This document shows positions 45,945 to 57,199 of a DNA stretch of 64,000 nucleotides, one piece after another (position 1 is the stretch's first letter; every line of letters starts with the position of its first letter). A program made the position numbers and the translations under genes. Location: contig CP142456.1 in the NCBI GenBank assembly GCA_038049695.1, positions 15,528,501-15,592,500 on the forward strand, read 5' to 3'. A model generated the notes under the pieces. That model searched no databases, was not told the DNA's origin, and worked only from the letters and a program-made list of their open reading frames with translations. Origin of the DNA: Cinnamomum chago. Its lineage: Eukaryota > Streptophyta > Magnoliopsida > Laurales > Lauraceae.

Positions 45945-46040
45945 AACGGTCATTTTTTTGACCGTTGTGTGTTCATGGTCGACCGAGGCCTCTTTGCAGG
46001 TCGACCGAGGACTAGCCGTTGGGCACTTTTTGGCTATAAA
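45945..46040 (+). promoter_or_regulatory. LTR promoter module: AACGG hairpin, GGTCGACC pair, TATA
   Basis: AACGGTCA (45945-45952) and TGACCGTT (45959-45966) form perfect 8-bp arms with a T6 loop. GGTCGACC follows at 45977-45984 and 45999-46006. TAGCCGTTGGG at 46013-46023 is, on the other strand, an exact fit to the mitosis-specific activator consensus YCYAACGGYYA. TATAAA is at 46035-46040. The module repeats in the 3' LTR 5581 bases later. Confidence 0.55.
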
Positions 46041-46656
46041 GTCCATTCATTTCCAACCTTCTTTGGGGCTTGAACCATGAACTTTTGAGACCATTTTGGA
46101 GCCAAGCAAAGGGGAAGAAGTTGGAAAGGCTCGAGGGCTATTTGGAAATCAAATACTTAAGTTTTAAAAAGGTACAGTTTACTTGTATTTTGATTTCCAT
46201 TAAAATGAAATCCATGCATGCTTAAATCTTTGTATTTTCACTTATGCATGATTTCTAGAGTTGTGTTGCAAACTCAATATCTTCTTTGGTAAATTAATTT
46301 GGTTTGCAAACTCTCTTTTCCTAATCACATGTGTTCTTAGACTTTAACATTCATACAACTTGTTTGTTTCTTTTCTTTAAGTTGTGTGAATCTTTCATGT
46401 GATTAGTTTTATCTTCAATCATCATTTTATAAGCTTTGATTTTAAAATGCATCATGCATTCATTTAAGAGCTTCATTGTAGAAATTGATTGAAGAAAAGC
46501 ATTCATACACTTGTGCACACACTTTAACTTGTTTTAGTGTATGTTTGTAATTTGAATTAAACTTTCTTATTAGCCTATGTAGAGGCAATTCAATTGAGCT
46601 TAAATTGTATCTCTTGGAGTGTTCTTTTGTGAAGACACCTTCTTTGAGAAATCTCT

Positions 46657-46830
46657 CTTGTAAAGGTTATTGCTTAGCCTAAGAAAAGCATCTTGTAAAG
46701 GTTATTGCTTAGCCTAAGAAAAGCATCTTGTAAAGGTTATTGCTTAGCCTAGAAAAGCACATTGAGAGGTTGTTGTTTAGCCTAGAAAAACAACATTGTA
46801 AGGGTTATTGCTTACCCTAGTAAAAAGCAT
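46657..46830. repeat. 35-bp hairpin repeat array in LTR
   Basis: Units read TTGTAAAGGTTATTGCTTAG then CCTAAGAAAAGCATC. There are two exact units plus diverged ones here; the 3' LTR (about 52240-52375) has one unit fewer. Each unit can pair TGCTT with AAGCA. Confidence 0.8.
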
Positions 46831-47111
46831 ACTTAGTGGAAATCCGGTGGGGTGATTGGATCACAAGCCGGTAGTGGACGTAGGCATTGAGGCCGAACCA
46901 CTATAAACCTTGGTGTTGTGGTGTTTGCTTGTGGTGATTTATTTATTAGCTTCCGCATTTTGTATGGTTAATCATCACATGTGACTAGTTGGTTTTAAAG
47001 AAGTTAAAATTTGTCTAAATTGGTCATAGTTGTAGCAAACCCTATTCACCCCCCCCTCCCCCCCCCCCCCCCCCCCCCTCCTCTAGGGTTAGGATCCCAA
47101 GGACTTTCAAT

Positions 47112-47123
47112 TGGTATCAGAGC
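47112..47123 (+). other. PBS of non-autonomous element
   Basis: TGGTATCAGAGC, initiator-Met type, two bases after the LTR. Confidence 0.9.
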
Positions 47124-47210
47124 CTCGTGCTCTATCTTTTAGGATCAAGTGTTTGGAACTCTTGATTAGGTGTAAAAACCTAGAGTAAAAAACCCTAGAG
47201 TTGTGCTTGC

Positions 47211-48629
47211 ATGAAATTCATTAGAATGGACTCCACTATGCTAGACTTTGTAGATTCTTCTAGACTCCTCATTCTTCCTTCTATTGGAGATTCAAACCCT
47301 CAATCTAATGAATCTCAATGTGACATAAAAGAAGAAGATTTTAATGAATATGAAGGAGATCTTCAACAAGCCTTTGAGGAATTATATGAATTATCCTTAA
47401 AGACTGAAAAGAAAAACAAAAAGTTAAGAGAAGAATCTAAAAGACTAAACAAAGAACTAGTCTCTTCTAAAGATGAGCTTAGAGAGAAAGAAGAAGTTAT
47501 AAATTGTTTAGAATCTAAGTTCATGATCTCTTTAAATAACCAATCTAACATTCAAGATGAACTAAGAGAATTAAAGATGGGTTATGATGATGTCAATAAG
47601 GAAAATTTAAAACTAAGAGATCAAATAAAAAGGCAAGACAAAGACTTTAGTAATTTAGAAGCCAAGTTGATTAAAAGTAAGTTAAAAACTCAAGAACTTG
47701 GATCTAATGTCATCAATGAACTTAAACTTGAATTAAAACTTGCCAATGAAGAGCTAAGCAAATATAAGGAAATTGAAAATGAACTTTCAAAAGTTAAAAA
47801 TGAAAATTCAATCCTTATAACCAAAGTCACTCAACTTGAAAGCTATAAACAAAAGTATGAGTGCAAGTTTACCCAAAGTGAAGATAGACTTGAAAATTTA
47901 TTTAAATTGGGTAAACCTCATGGAGATAGGACGGGTCTTGGATTTAATAGGAATATGTCTCATGACCCTAAATTCACCAACACTTTTGTGAAAGGTGAGT
48001 CCTCTTTCTCTAGCACTCTTTCTCCTTTGCCCAAAACCAAATGTAATTATTGTGGCATTGAAGGGCATTTTTCGTTTGAGTGCAAACTAAGGAAAAGAAG
48101 TCATGTGTCTAAACCCATCTTTGAACTAAAAAATGTAAAACCTAAATCTATGAAGGGTAAGACACTAAAAATCAAAGAAGACTCCAAAAAGACTAAACAA
48201 GGTAAATCATTTAAAATGGAGTCTCCTAAGATAGATTCTAAAAAGTTTAAACAAGTTAAACCAAGCTTAAAAGAATCTATGAACAAAAAGCTTCTCAACC
48301 TATCTCCCTTATATAAACCCATGAAAGAACTTTTGAATAAAGTAACAAAGTTAAATTTAAAATTCAAAAGTCAAATAAAGGGAGAAAATAAGAAGAAAAG
48401 AAAAGTGAAACAATCCCCTAAGAAACAAACTCACCAACATCAAAAGACTAATCACCAATCTAAGCTAAATTTAGTCAAATCTAAATATCATGGTGATAAG
48501 TTCAAATTGAAAATTTATCAAGTTAAATCTCCTTTAGTTGGTGAGACTTCCAAAATAGACCTCAAAGTTCAACACTCCCAAGACCTTAGGTGGATTCCAA
48601 AAGTTGTTTACCTAACCTTAAGGCCTTGA
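47211..48629 (+). CDS. Gag-like coiled-coil/zinc-knuckle protein of non-autonomous element
   Basis: This intact 472-codon ORF starts at 47211 (MKFIRMDSTMLDF; a second Met at 47226 is possible) close behind the PBS. Residues about 45-235 are a Lys/Glu/Leu-rich coiled coil (for example LREKEEVINCLESKF, ELKLELKLANEELSKY). A TGLGF block follows and then one zinc knuckle with C278, C281, H286 and C291 (CNYCGIEGHFSFEC). The last 170 residues are strongly basic (KKRKVKQSPKKQTHQHQKT). The knuckle and the preceding motif match the C-terminal half of Sirevirus gag. The N-terminal capsid part of a normal gag is not recognisable. It may bind the element's RNA. No pol is present. Confidence 0.85.
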   Translation: MKFIRMDSTMLDFVDSSRLLILPSIGDSNPQSNESQCDIKEEDFNEYEGDLQQAFEELYELSLKTEKKNKKLREESKRLNKELVSSKDELREKEEVINCLESKFMISLNNQSNIQDELRELKMGYDDVNKENLKLRDQIKRQDKDFSNLEAKLIKSKLKTQELGSNVINELKLELKLANEELSKYKEIENELSKVKNENSILITKVTQLESYKQKYECKFTQSEDRLENLFKLGKPHGDRTGLGFNRNMSHDPKFTNTFVKGESSFSSTLSPLPKTKCNYCGIEGHFSFECKLRKRSHVSKPIFELKNVKPKSMKGKTLKIKEDSKKTKQGKSFKMESPKIDSKKFKQVKPSLKESMNKKLLNLSPLYKPMKELLNKVTKLNLKFKSQIKGENKKKRKVKQSPKKQTHQHQKTNHQSKLNLVKSKYHGDKFKLKIYQVKSPLVGETSKIDLKVQHSQDLRWIPKVVYLTLRP

Positions 48630-50580
48630 ACCTCATTGACCAACCTATTCTTTTTAAGTTAAATCACTTTGTTGGTCATGTTGCTTTGCATTTTGTTCTT
48701 TCTTAGTTACATTTATTAAAATGCAATGTTTATTTATGATCATTTGATTTTATTTTCATGCACCATTCTTGTTACATATCATGGTTTTCAAAATCTTTTG
48801 ATTATAATTACATCATGTTTGATTTGCTTTTTGCACACATATGTCTTGCATTGCATTTCTTTACATGATTAATTGATTGTGTTTTTAAAAGCTTTCATAG
48901 CTAATTTATTCATGATCAATTGTTGTTGGATCATTTGTGTAGATGTCATAGTAATATTATTTGAACAAATGATTTGAATCAACTTAAGTTTTCCATGGAT
49001 TTCTAAGTTAGACTTTTATATGGAGAACCTTGTTTTGAAAAATCAACTTGTATGTGTTTCAATTAAGTTATATCTTTTAAAATACAATGTTGAAAATTGA
49101 TCTTCAAAATCATTCTTTTTATGCTCATTGGTGGATTTTGTTTATCAAAATGATTTGAAGATTGTTTGAATGGAAATGCTCTATAAATTCATTAGTCATA
49201 TTCATCAAAGCATGTTCCATGTTCTCATTTCCTTTTCTTTTGGTTTCATTATCTTAGAAATGGAAATGTATGTTGTTTGCATCTTTGCTTTTTTAGTTAT
49301 TCTTTTTATATGCAAATGACAATTGGTTCCATGTATGGTTGTGATCTTAGTAATATTTGTAGAAACCATACTAGAACCCAAATCCATCCTCTATGCCTTA
49401 TAGTCATTTCTTTTTGGATGGTTATGGTGTTGATTCATGTAGATTCTCTTGGTGTCATCCTTATACATGTTTCAACTTCATAAGTAGTGATCTTAATCAT
49501 ATGAAACTCTTTGAAATCCATTCCTTGCATTTATGATGGTTGATGGATATCTTAGTAGTTGAATTCATATGATTTAGTCACTTTGGAAATTGCATGCATT
49601 TCAAAGTTATATAATTTTGCATTGCAATTTACCTTGTTCATCACTATACTTATTAGTTATATCTTTAAAAGTGATGAATATGCATTTATGATGCTTGTTG
49701 GAATTTTGTGTTTGTCACATCCTTGCTCTTTAACATGTTGTCAAATTCAATTGGTTTCATTTGGTATAATTTAAGATTGATTTGATTTCTTGTGTATGTG
49801 ATAGACCTTGTGTGCATTGGATTGAGCTTGATAGTTATATATTTGTTCCATGTCACATTTCATTAGCATCATAATGTTCATGTTGCCACCTCTTTTGCTC
49901 ATATAGGTATATCTCATGACCACCATGTTTATGTGTTCATAATATGGGTTGGTTATTAGTTGAGGTTGGCTTCATGCTTGAATTTCATTTCACTCATCTT
50001 GCACATGATAAGTCATATTTATTGATTGAATGAAATGATTTTCAAAACCTTCATAGCATATGCTTTCCATAGTTAGATTATTTGATGCTATGATTAATAA
50101 ACCCCATTGCTTCATGGATAGCTCTAATTTGGATTTTTCCTAATAGTCATACTTTTAAATCCATTTTAGAGTGATTGATTTAATAGTCATATCCTTAAAT
50201 CTCAATTGGTATCCATGATTGCTTTTCCCATTAGACCTAGCTCTCTTTTGGTAATTTGATCATATTGAGCTTTATAGTTAAATGAATCTAATCCTTCTCT
50301 TGAAGTTGACCCTCAATTGGTTAAACCATCTTCTTCTTGCACCTAATAGTTAAATCTTTGTCAAAAGTTTGACAAAAGGAGATAATGGATTGAGGGGGAG
50401 TGTAAACCTTCATAGGAAGTATTAGTTTTGATCAAATTGACCCTTGGATTGCCTTTGAGCCCTTAGAGATAACTTCCATACATGTTAGCCTGTTATGATT
50501 ATCATTTTCGATTTCTTTTGTTAACAGGTGCTACTAAAGGTATTTTCCTTATTTCATGTGTGTAGGTACCTTTGCAATTT
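48630..50580 (+). other. T-rich interior of non-autonomous element, no gene
   Basis: About 2 kb of T-rich sequence without a coding frame occupies the place where pol would be. No similarity to pol motifs was seen in any frame. Confidence 0.65.
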
Positions 50581-50584
50581 AATG

Positions 50585-50968
50585 TCAAAGGGGGAGAGAG
50601 AGTTCAAGTACTCAAAGATCTCCTACTCTTCAAAGGGGGAGAAAGCATTCAAGTTCTCAAGAGGGGAAGAGAGAATGCATATCTTGCCGTAGGGTGAGAG
50701 AGGCATGGTCAAAGGGGAAGAGCTTATAGAAGAAAGAAAGCTTGGAGCTAAAGAAGATGCTTGGCCAAAGAAAGGAAGATGAATAGAAAGCTTGAAGATT
50801 GATCAAGCACCAAGCATCAAGAAGATTGAAGAAGAGAACCCAAGAGCCCAAGCTAAGAGGAGGAGCATCCAAGAAGATTTCAAGACTTGTCCAGCTTAGG
50901 GGGAGCTGAAGACTTGTTGTGTTAATTCAATGATAAGTAAGTTGCCATCAAATTGCAAAGGGGGAGAT
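50585..50968 (+). other. Multiple polypurine tracts before the 3' LTR
   Basis: AAAGGGGGAGAGAGAG at about 50587, AAAGGGGGAGAAAG at about 50634, AAGAGGGGAAGAGAG at about 50660, AAAGGGGAAGAG at about 50710, AGGGGGAGC at about 50899 and the final AAAGGGGGAGAT at 50957-50968. Repeated PPTs are a known Sirevirus trait. Confidence 0.7.
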
Positions 50969-52636
50969 TGTTAGGGATTTTGTATTTGCAATTTGATGGA
51001 TGCATTAACATATTCACATCATTTGAATTTACACTCATGCATTGTTTTAGAAAACCTTGAAATCTGGTTTTATACATGCATTGCTTTTAAGATTTGTAAA
51101 AGTATTGTTTATGCATGTTTTGTTTCTAAACTTAGATGCATTGATTTTAGAATTCAAACTCTTTTGAAAACCTAATTCTTTGTGCATTACTTTTGTGAAA
51201 TCATATTGAGAATTTAGGTTTGTGCCTTGCATGCATTCATCTCTTTCAGAATCATCTTTGTATGCTTTTTTATGTGAAAAGAGTTTTTAGAAATCAAGCT
51301 AGCCTTTGGATTTAAAGTTTCGAATCATTTTAGGCTCTTTGTGTTTCATGTTTTTAATCATCTTAGATTGATCTAAAACATGTTATTCAAGCTTGATTTA
51401 GTGGCCAAAAGTTCCCCCAAGAAATACTTTGAAAAGTTGCATTTTTGGGAAAACAAGACTTTTACCGGCGGACAAAACCACTTTTACCGGCGGTCTCTGT
51501 GTCCGCCGCTAAAACCAATTTTTCAAACGGTCATTTTTTTGACCGTTGTGTGTTCATGGTCGACCGAGGCCTCTTTGCAGGTCGACCGAGGACTAGCCGT
51601 TGGGCACTTTTTGGCTATAAAGTCCATTCATTTCCAACCTTCTTTGGGGCTTGAACCATGAACTTTTGAGACCATTTTGGAGCCAAGCAAAGGGGAAGAA
51701 GTTGGAAAGGCTAGAGGGCTATTTGGAAATCAAATACTTAAGTTTTAAAAAGGTACAGTTTACTTGTATTTTGATTTCCCTTAAAATGAAATCCATGCAT
51801 GCTTAAATCTTTGTATTTTCACTTATGCATGATTTCTAGAGTTGTGTTGCAAACTCAATATCTTCTTTGGTAAATTAATTTGGTTTGCAAACTCTCTTTT
51901 CCTAATCACATGTGTTCTTAGACTTTAACATTCATACAACTTGTTTGTTTCTTTTCTTTAAGTTGTGTGAATCTTTCATGTGATTAGTTTTATCTTCAAT
52001 CATCATTTTATAAGCTTTGATTTTAAAATGCATCATGCATTCATTTAGGAGCTTCATTGTAGAAATTGATTGAAGAAAAGCATTCATACACTTGTGCACA
52101 CACTTTAACTTGTTTTAGTGTATGTTTGTAATTTGAATTAAACTTTCTTAATAGCCTATGTAGAGGCAATTCAATTGAGCTTAAATTGTATCTCTTGGAG
52201 TGTTCTTTTGTGAAGACACCTTCTTTGAGAAATCTCTCTTGTAAAGGTTATTGCTTAGCCTAAGAAAAGCATCTTGTAAAGGTTATTGCTTAGCCTAGAA
52301 AAGCACATTGAGAGGTTGTTGTTTAGCCTAGAAAAATAACATTGTAAGGGTTATTGCTTACCCTAGTAAAAAGCATACTTAGTGGAAATCCGGTGGGGTG
52401 ATTGGATCACAAGCCGGTAGTGGACGTAGGCATTGAGGCCGAACCACTATAAACCTTGGTGTTGTGGTGTTTGCTTGTGGTGATTTATTTATTAGCTTCT
52501 GCATTTTGTATGGTTAATCATCACATGTGACTAGTTGGTTTTAAAGAAGTTAAAATTTGTCTAAATTGGTCATAGTTGTAGCAAACCCTATTCACCCCCC
52601 CCCCCCCCTCTAGGGTTAGGATCCCAAGGACTTTCA
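50969..52636 (+). repeat. 3' LTR of non-autonomous element (1668 bp)
   Basis: Near-identical to 45388-47109, ending CTTTCA before the CTAAA duplication. Confidence 0.95.
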
Positions 52637-52641
52637 CTAAA

Positions 52642-53011
52642 CTACTCAGTTTTGCTCAATGGAAAATTTTTGGACAAACTCATCCCATGTGGTAATGGAG
52701 TTTGGAGCCAAGGAATTCAGCCCGCCGGCTGCATGATCTTCTTGCGAAAAGGGAAACAACCTAAGCTTCACGGCTTCACTATTCAAATTTTGAATCTTAA
52801 ACGTGTGGCAAATGGTCAGGAATTTGTTTAAATGAATCTAGGGCTGCTCACACTCGGATCCATGCGATTTTGGTAACATTTTGATGGTGGCGGTCTAAAT
52901 CTCAAATTGGTCTGTATCATTCTCTAGCAAAACTATACAGCTAGGTGAAGTGGATGAAAAGAGTGCAAAAAGATCATTGAGGGTCCTTTGTTGAGGGTTT
53001 TGGGCAGCCAT
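52642..53011 (-). pseudogene. Athila gag, N-terminal part
   Basis: On minus the ATG at 53011 opens MAAQNPQQRTLNDLFALFSS, with the same start as the truncated unit at 20980. It continues through LNKFLTICHTFKIQNLNSEA, VKLRLFPFSQ and NSITTWDEFVQKFSIEQN to the point where the non-autonomous element is inserted. In-frame stops occur in the QFEI, EQP and IEQN contexts, so it is dead. The frame resumes at 45382. Confidence 0.82.
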
Positions 53012-54204
53012 TGTAGACACTATGGGTGGGACGGTAAAGCAAGGTAATCGGTCTTCCCTAATTGGCCTTGATCATGTATCCACACTCGCATACAATTGCG
53101 ACTAACCTTGCAATGTGATGGTCCGCTCAATCAAAATGAATGCAACATAACAAAAATCTTGAAAACTAAATGAAAAGCTAATCTAAACTAAGGTTACTTA
53201 AAAGAATTCTAGACAGCTCCTAACTGTGAAGATGACACTTTGGCCTCCAACTCGGACTAATGAAACAGGAATCCCGGTCAATTAACCCCCAGGTAAATGG
53301 TGGGATCACACGCACTAGGCGAAGGCTCCTCTTAAAAACCAACACTTCAAACAACAAAGTTGTTTCCCTATTTGCCAAGATAGTGGCCAATGAACAAAGT
53401 TTGCTTAGGCACCAGAAAACCCGCCAAGGCACACAATTGGCACAATCGCGGTGGTCTTCCCAAGCGAGCTCGAAACCTAAGGTCACTTTTCTACTCAATC
53501 TTATTATGTTTTATTCGTTCTAAATTAAGTGAGAATTAAGATGAAATGCTAAGGGCAAGGAAACGATGATCAAATCTGAATTCTTATCGTGTTGGGGTAA
53601 TTTGCCCTTTACTAATAGTGCACTAAATTACAAGTATATTTGGAACAACTACACTACAAAACAAGGAACAACAAATAAAGTAAACCCGCTTGCAAGGGAT
53701 TCGCGGGGGTTAGGAAATGGAAACCTTCCGATTTTTTTTTGGGAGACGAATCGGTTGTTGTCGACTCACACCACGGACACCATTTTTCGTGTACGAATGT
53801 GAGGGGCCGCGACGGTATGGTCCAACCGTCCTCCTTTCCTACAAGAAATTTATTGCGATTCTACTAAACAACTAACTATTTAAATCAAGTAAAGTGTGTA
53901 AAGTAAAGTAAATGAGTCACGGGCCGACCCGTAACCAAAATTATTACAATTTTGATAATAAATACCTAATACAACCAACTAAGAAAGCAAATAAATGGCT
54001 AAAAATATCCTAAACTAAGAAAGCAAATAAAATCTTCAAGTTCTCCGATGCACTTTTCCACTTTCCTTCGCTCCAATTGAGAAACTCCCTAAAAAACAAA
54101 CATAAACAATGTGTAGAATCCACAAGGAAAATAAAGGAAATATAAAAAGTACACTAAGCTAAAAATGAGTTCAACTCTACGGAGTTCAAAACTTTCCGAT
54201 GCCT
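53012..54204 (-). other. Athila leader between PBS and gag
   Basis: A long leader shared with 21190-22300. No intact ORF is present; one minus frame (ATILANRETTLLFEVLVFKR) is legible in both copies but frameshifts after it. Confidence 0.6.
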
Positions 54205-54223
54205 CTCCATGCCAATGGCGCCA
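54205..54223 (-). other. Athila PBS, mutated
   Basis: TGGCGCCATTGGCATGGAG on minus, 6 bases from the LTR end. Compared with the copy at 22301 it has changes in the second half. Confidence 0.7.
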
Positions 54224-54229
54224 AGAGCT

Positions 54230-55930
54230 TGATCGACACTTAAATGTATAACGCTTAACCGTAAGACTACAGTGTCGTCAAGTAGTAAAGGACTAAAAAG
54301 TCCGGAATATCGATCCCACGGAGAAAGGATGGAAGAAGAGATGAATCCAATTTATGTAGAATTGAACTAAGATATATCTAATATAGACAAATGAAGTGAA
54401 CAATTAAAACTTATAAACTATGTGTGAAAAATGAAATTAAACTAAATGAAATGTAGAATAAAATTAAAATAGATATTAGACTACTCTAGTTAACAATCTA
54501 AAATATGAAAGTAACAAGATCTAAGCTAATCTAACAAATTACACTAAACTAGTGGATGAATGGTGATGGAAATGGAAGATTTAAGGTGAAGATGTGGTGT
54601 GAAATGTGTAGGATTTTAAAAAAAGTGTGTGAAATGTAGATATAAAATCTATAAGTGAAAATAACAAATCAAATAATGATTTAAATTAACAACAAGAAAA
54701 ATAAGAAATTAGGTAATCCAAAATCCACTAAGCATGTAATTAATTCAGACAATGTATGTTCTAATTCAACTCCCAAATCTACAACCCAATTAGCAATATC
54801 TTGCCTAATTGAATTGGATGATATAACAATGAAGATCAAAGTAAAAAAAAATTAAAGGCCAAGATCGTAGATCATTATCTAACCATTCTAACAATAAATC
54901 ATCAAAATCAAGCTACAAAAGATCAAATATAAAGGCTCTAGAACATGCTATGTGAGAGAACTTAATCCAACTACAAAGCATCAATTGAGAATATCCAAGC
55001 ATCAAGTGTAGAGATAGAGCATGAAAAATGAGAGAGATTAGCATAATTAGATCTAAAAATCTATTAATCAATCAAGGAACAAGTAGGGAATTTAAACTAA
55101 AACATGTATATAATTGAACTAATCACATTACATATATAGCTTCAAAAGGAGATCATAATCCAAAAGCTTTAGCCACTAAACATCAAGTAAAAGCTCCAAA
55201 TCTTCATTAATGATATTCAATTACACACTCTCTCTAGATTAGTTACAAAAAAACTTTTAATTACAATCTAAAAGTAAAAATAAAATTGCAAAAGACTAAT
55301 TTGCCAAAAGATATTTTTTCTCATCTACAAATACAATCCAATTTATAGAAACATTGAAGACATTTGATTGACTCATTTCATTTCACAAGGATTGCTTCTA
55401 TTTGATTGGTTGCAACTAGAAGGCTTTTGATTGGCTTATTTGCTTTCACATGGATTACTTTAATTTGATTTGGAGGCTTTTCATTGGCTCTTTTGCTTTC
55501 ACATAGATAGTATATGTAAAAATATATATAAAAGCTAACTTATTTCATACCTACCCAAGCTCTAACCAATACACCAACCACTCCTTTGTGTTAGGAAATA
55601 TGACTTCTTTTATCCTTAAAGTCTTCTTCTCTTATTTTGGGATTCTTCAACTCTTCCTAAAATTTCTTCAATAAGATTTCTTCACGTAATTTCTTTATTG
55701 AAATCTCTTCTTAATGCCTTGGGACACTAGCCAAAAGGTTGGGGTAGTCGCGGGGTCCACCTACACAAGAGTAATTACATAAAAATGCGCTATAAATAAT
55801 CGAATTTATGCATGATAATCCGATAATCCATTAATGTAATAAAAGGATAAAATCTCTATGTAAAGCAAATGATATGCATATGACAAAATTCGGACTAATG
55901 AGGGGTAAAATATACAATATTTAACATTCA
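54230..55930 (-). repeat. Athila 5' LTR (1701 bp)
   Basis: On minus TGAATGTTAAATATTG...GTCGATCA. It aligns to 22326-24026 over its whole length with substitutions and indels. It is followed by PBS and leader on minus; the + side at 55931 is non-element sequence. Confidence 0.9.
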
Positions 55931-57190
55931 TCAAAGCCCTCTAACTCAAACTAATGACTAAACAAGATTAATTAGGGCTAAGCACACATCTAAAAATCAG
56001 GATCTCACACACAATGCTATGTAAGCACCACAGTTAGTTAAAAAAATAACCATTTGTAATGCCAAATCATTTCTTAATAGGGCCCATAGGCTGGATTTTT
56101 TTTTACGGATCTTTTCACTCTATCTATACTTTCTTAACTTTTATCTTTATTCAAACTCTTGATCATCTCTATGATTTGGTAATCTCCAATTAGCCAACGA
56201 ATCTTTCTCTATCTTGGATTAAGAATAGTTAATTATCCCATTGGAGTCCTTCGAAATATACTTCCATCAGAGAAGATTAGTGAGTAACGTTATGGATCAC
56301 AATCGACGCCTCTGATCTGGCGACCACAATCGTATGTTCTATGTTCTGCCCCCTTTGTAATGAGATTCTCTTAGATTAATACTTTGAGATCTTACTATTC
56401 GATTTGATGTATTCGAGATGCATATGATGAGATGTTTGTTTCTTTATATTTTGATATATTCAGATGCATGCATTGCATGAAGAAAGAATTGTGTATTATT
56501 TCTTCTTTTTAGTTAGATATGCATGGATTAATGTGTTGAGATCTTCCTTTGCAATGTTTTCTGTATTTCATATGATGAATTCAATGATGAAAGAATGGTC
56601 TTTATTGTGAATTAGGGCACCTTTGTATCTGTTTTTCCATTGCAATATCTGTCATATGTTCAAATTTGAAATGACTTTGGAATGTTATATGAGCAATCCT
56701 ATGAATACAAAGGTAGCAATCTTTTTCTTTGGTTTTTTATATCTATCAAGAAAAGATTTTGCTAAATATTTGTTGTTGGGAGTAGAAAGATTGGATTTTT
56801 TTCTTCTTTTTTTTGTGATAATGGTTTGTTTTAGGTGGTGTCCAAAACCTAGGATTTGGTTCTAAAGATCGAGTTTTCTTCTTCATCATCATCATGATGA
56901 TCAGGAAGAAACTATGGATTTGCTAAAAAGACCAGATTTTGTTTATGTTAATGGTTTTGATTTGGTGGTTTTCTTTTACTTGCTTATTTTTTCTCCGGAT
57001 CCTCCATATCAATGGGATAAATCTAAAATAATGGTGATGATGAATCAATGGATTTGCTGCAAAAGATTGAAAACCGAGCTTGTGGTTTTCTTTTTTCTTT
57101 TTTAAATAAATACTCATTTATTCTCAATTTATTTTTATAATAATATTATAAAAGAATATATTAATATTAAATATATTTTGATTTCTTGGC
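55931..57190. other. Intergenic, no convincing gene
   Basis: T-rich. Open frames at 56623-57105 are Phe-rich and lack recognisable motifs, and they are separated by stops. Confidence 0.45.
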
Positions 57191-57199
57191 CCTGGCCTT

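Larger units (their letters stand above)
45388..47109 (+). repeat. 5' LTR of non-autonomous element (1722 bp)
   Basis: TGTTAGGGATTTTG...CCCAAGGACTTTCA. It shares its ends and 3' third with the solo-LTR family but is a distinct subfamily. It holds a GGTCGACC pair, an AACGGTCA hairpin, a TATA box at 46035-46040, 35-bp hairpin repeats (46657-46830) and a C run (47049-47078). Confidence 0.95.
45388..52636 (+). mobile_element. Non-autonomous Sirevirus-like LTR element (7249 bp)
   Basis: LTRs 45388-47109 and 50969-52636 flank a 3.9-kb interior with a Met-type PBS and several PPTs but no protease, integrase or RT. The single long ORF is a coiled-coil/zinc-knuckle protein. CTAAA duplications flank it (45383-45387 and 52637-52641) and it interrupts Athila gag. 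The LTRs are nearly identical (about six substitutions, one 35-bp repeat unit and C-run length), so it moved recently, presumably with enzymes supplied by another element. Confidence 0.93.
22326..55930 (-). mobile_element. Athila-type Ty3/gypsy element, interrupted by three insertions
   Basis: Reading minus it runs 5' LTR (54230-55930), PBS, leader, gag, protease, RT, RNase H, integrase, 3' untranslated region, PPT and 3' LTR (22326-24026). Removing the insertions at 24165-36243, 42181-44406 and 45388-52636 with their duplications leaves about 12.0 kb, a normal Athila length. All genes carry stops or frameshifts, and both LTRs have diverged, so it is the oldest layer of the nest. No matching target duplication exists because the lower LTR continues into a second truncated unit. 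Confidence 0.88.

Noticed and set aside
56623..57105. Two Phe-rich frames that might be a small gene
   Set aside because: T-rich sequence gives Phe/Leu by composition; no conserved motif or plausible splice structure was found.
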